Made by a program: the position numbers and the translations under genes. Shown here one piece after another: positions 6,208 through 6,358 of a DNA stretch of 6,358 bases. The notes below the pieces were generated by a model. It worked only from the letters and a program-made list of their open reading frames with translations, did not search any database and was not told the DNA's origin. Each line of letters starts with the position of its first letter. Within the stretch, counting starts at the first letter, position 1. The stretch is from positions 1 to 6,358 of the forward strand of contig JBPCKT010000077.1 in NCBI GenBank assembly GCA_051004015.1, in the 5' to 3' direction. The stretch comes from SXOA01 sp051004015 (GTDB lineage Bacteria > Planctomycetota > Planctomycetia > Pirellulales > Pirellulaceae).

Positions 6208-6358
6208 GGGTTTTTATCGCTAGCAAGGCGCATCCGTGGCTACTGGCCGCATCGTAATGTCGCCTTTCGGTCCGCCGAAGGAAGACCCTTTCGCGGGGGA
6301 GAAAAAGAAGATGGATGGAGGGGCACAGCGATCCCAGCGCCACCCGCGTTAGTTTTTT
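6208..6358 (-). promoter_or_regulatory. alaS upstream/leader region
   Basis: These 151 bases lie between the alaS start and the right edge and should carry at least part of its promoter. I find no convincing -35/-10 pair and no Shine-Dalgarno. A GC-rich hairpin is present at 6263-6281: CCTTTCGG pairs with CCGAAGG around TCCG with one bulged T. On the minus strand a pyrimidine-rich tract (about 6298-6318) precedes it. No T-box-like leader is recognisable. The extreme right end carries six T's on the plus strand (6353-6358), cut by the window. Confidence 0.4.

Noticed and set aside
5813..6343. Minus-strand 176-codon frame overlapping the alaS start
   Set aside because: It is a shifted reading of alaS coding sequence plus leader; the AlaRS frame is conserved from its first residues.

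Overview
The window most likely comes from a GC-rich planctomycete, probably of the Pirellulales/Gemmatales type. This is inferred from memory of protein families. The 187-residue protein at 184-747 resembles a conserved hypothetical protein I associate with Planctomycetes, and the alanyl-tRNA synthetase carries sequence signatures typical of that phylum (KCLRTGDIENVG, AYHHTFFEM, PRWDPSVLFTPAGMN). The three complete genes also lack Shine-Dalgarno sequences, which is common there. No database search was possible.

Layout, left to right. The left edge holds the first 23 codons of a minus-strand gene (71 to beyond base 1) with a strong ribosome binding site. Its N-terminus looks like an IS4-type transposase. 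A short non-coding stretch (72-183) contains a hairpin that may terminate the next gene. The minus-strand gene at 184-747 encodes a small soluble protein of unknown function. A 350-base divergent intergenic region (748-1097) follows and contains a short direct repeat with an embedded dyad. The plus-strand gene at 1098-3377 encodes a 759-residue multi-pass membrane protein with an alanine-rich extracytoplasmic helical segment, about six membrane helices, a helix-hairpin-helix-like cytoplasmic region and C-terminal TPR repeats. It runs tail to tail, with a 22-base gap, into alaS (6207-3400, minus strand), which encodes a complete and apparently functional alanyl-tRNA synthetase. The last 151 bases (6208-6358) are the alaS leader and promoter region.

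There is no evidence that these genes form one pathway. alaS is a housekeeping gene, the membrane protein looks like a stand-alone scaffold or sensor, and the transposase fragment marks a mobile element bordering the segment. I do not see a defence island, CRISPR array, retron or biosynthetic cluster. The items most worth a second look are the architecture of the membrane protein, an internal 65-residue-period duplication in the C-terminal part of AlaRS, and the repeat/dyad in the divergent intergenic region.
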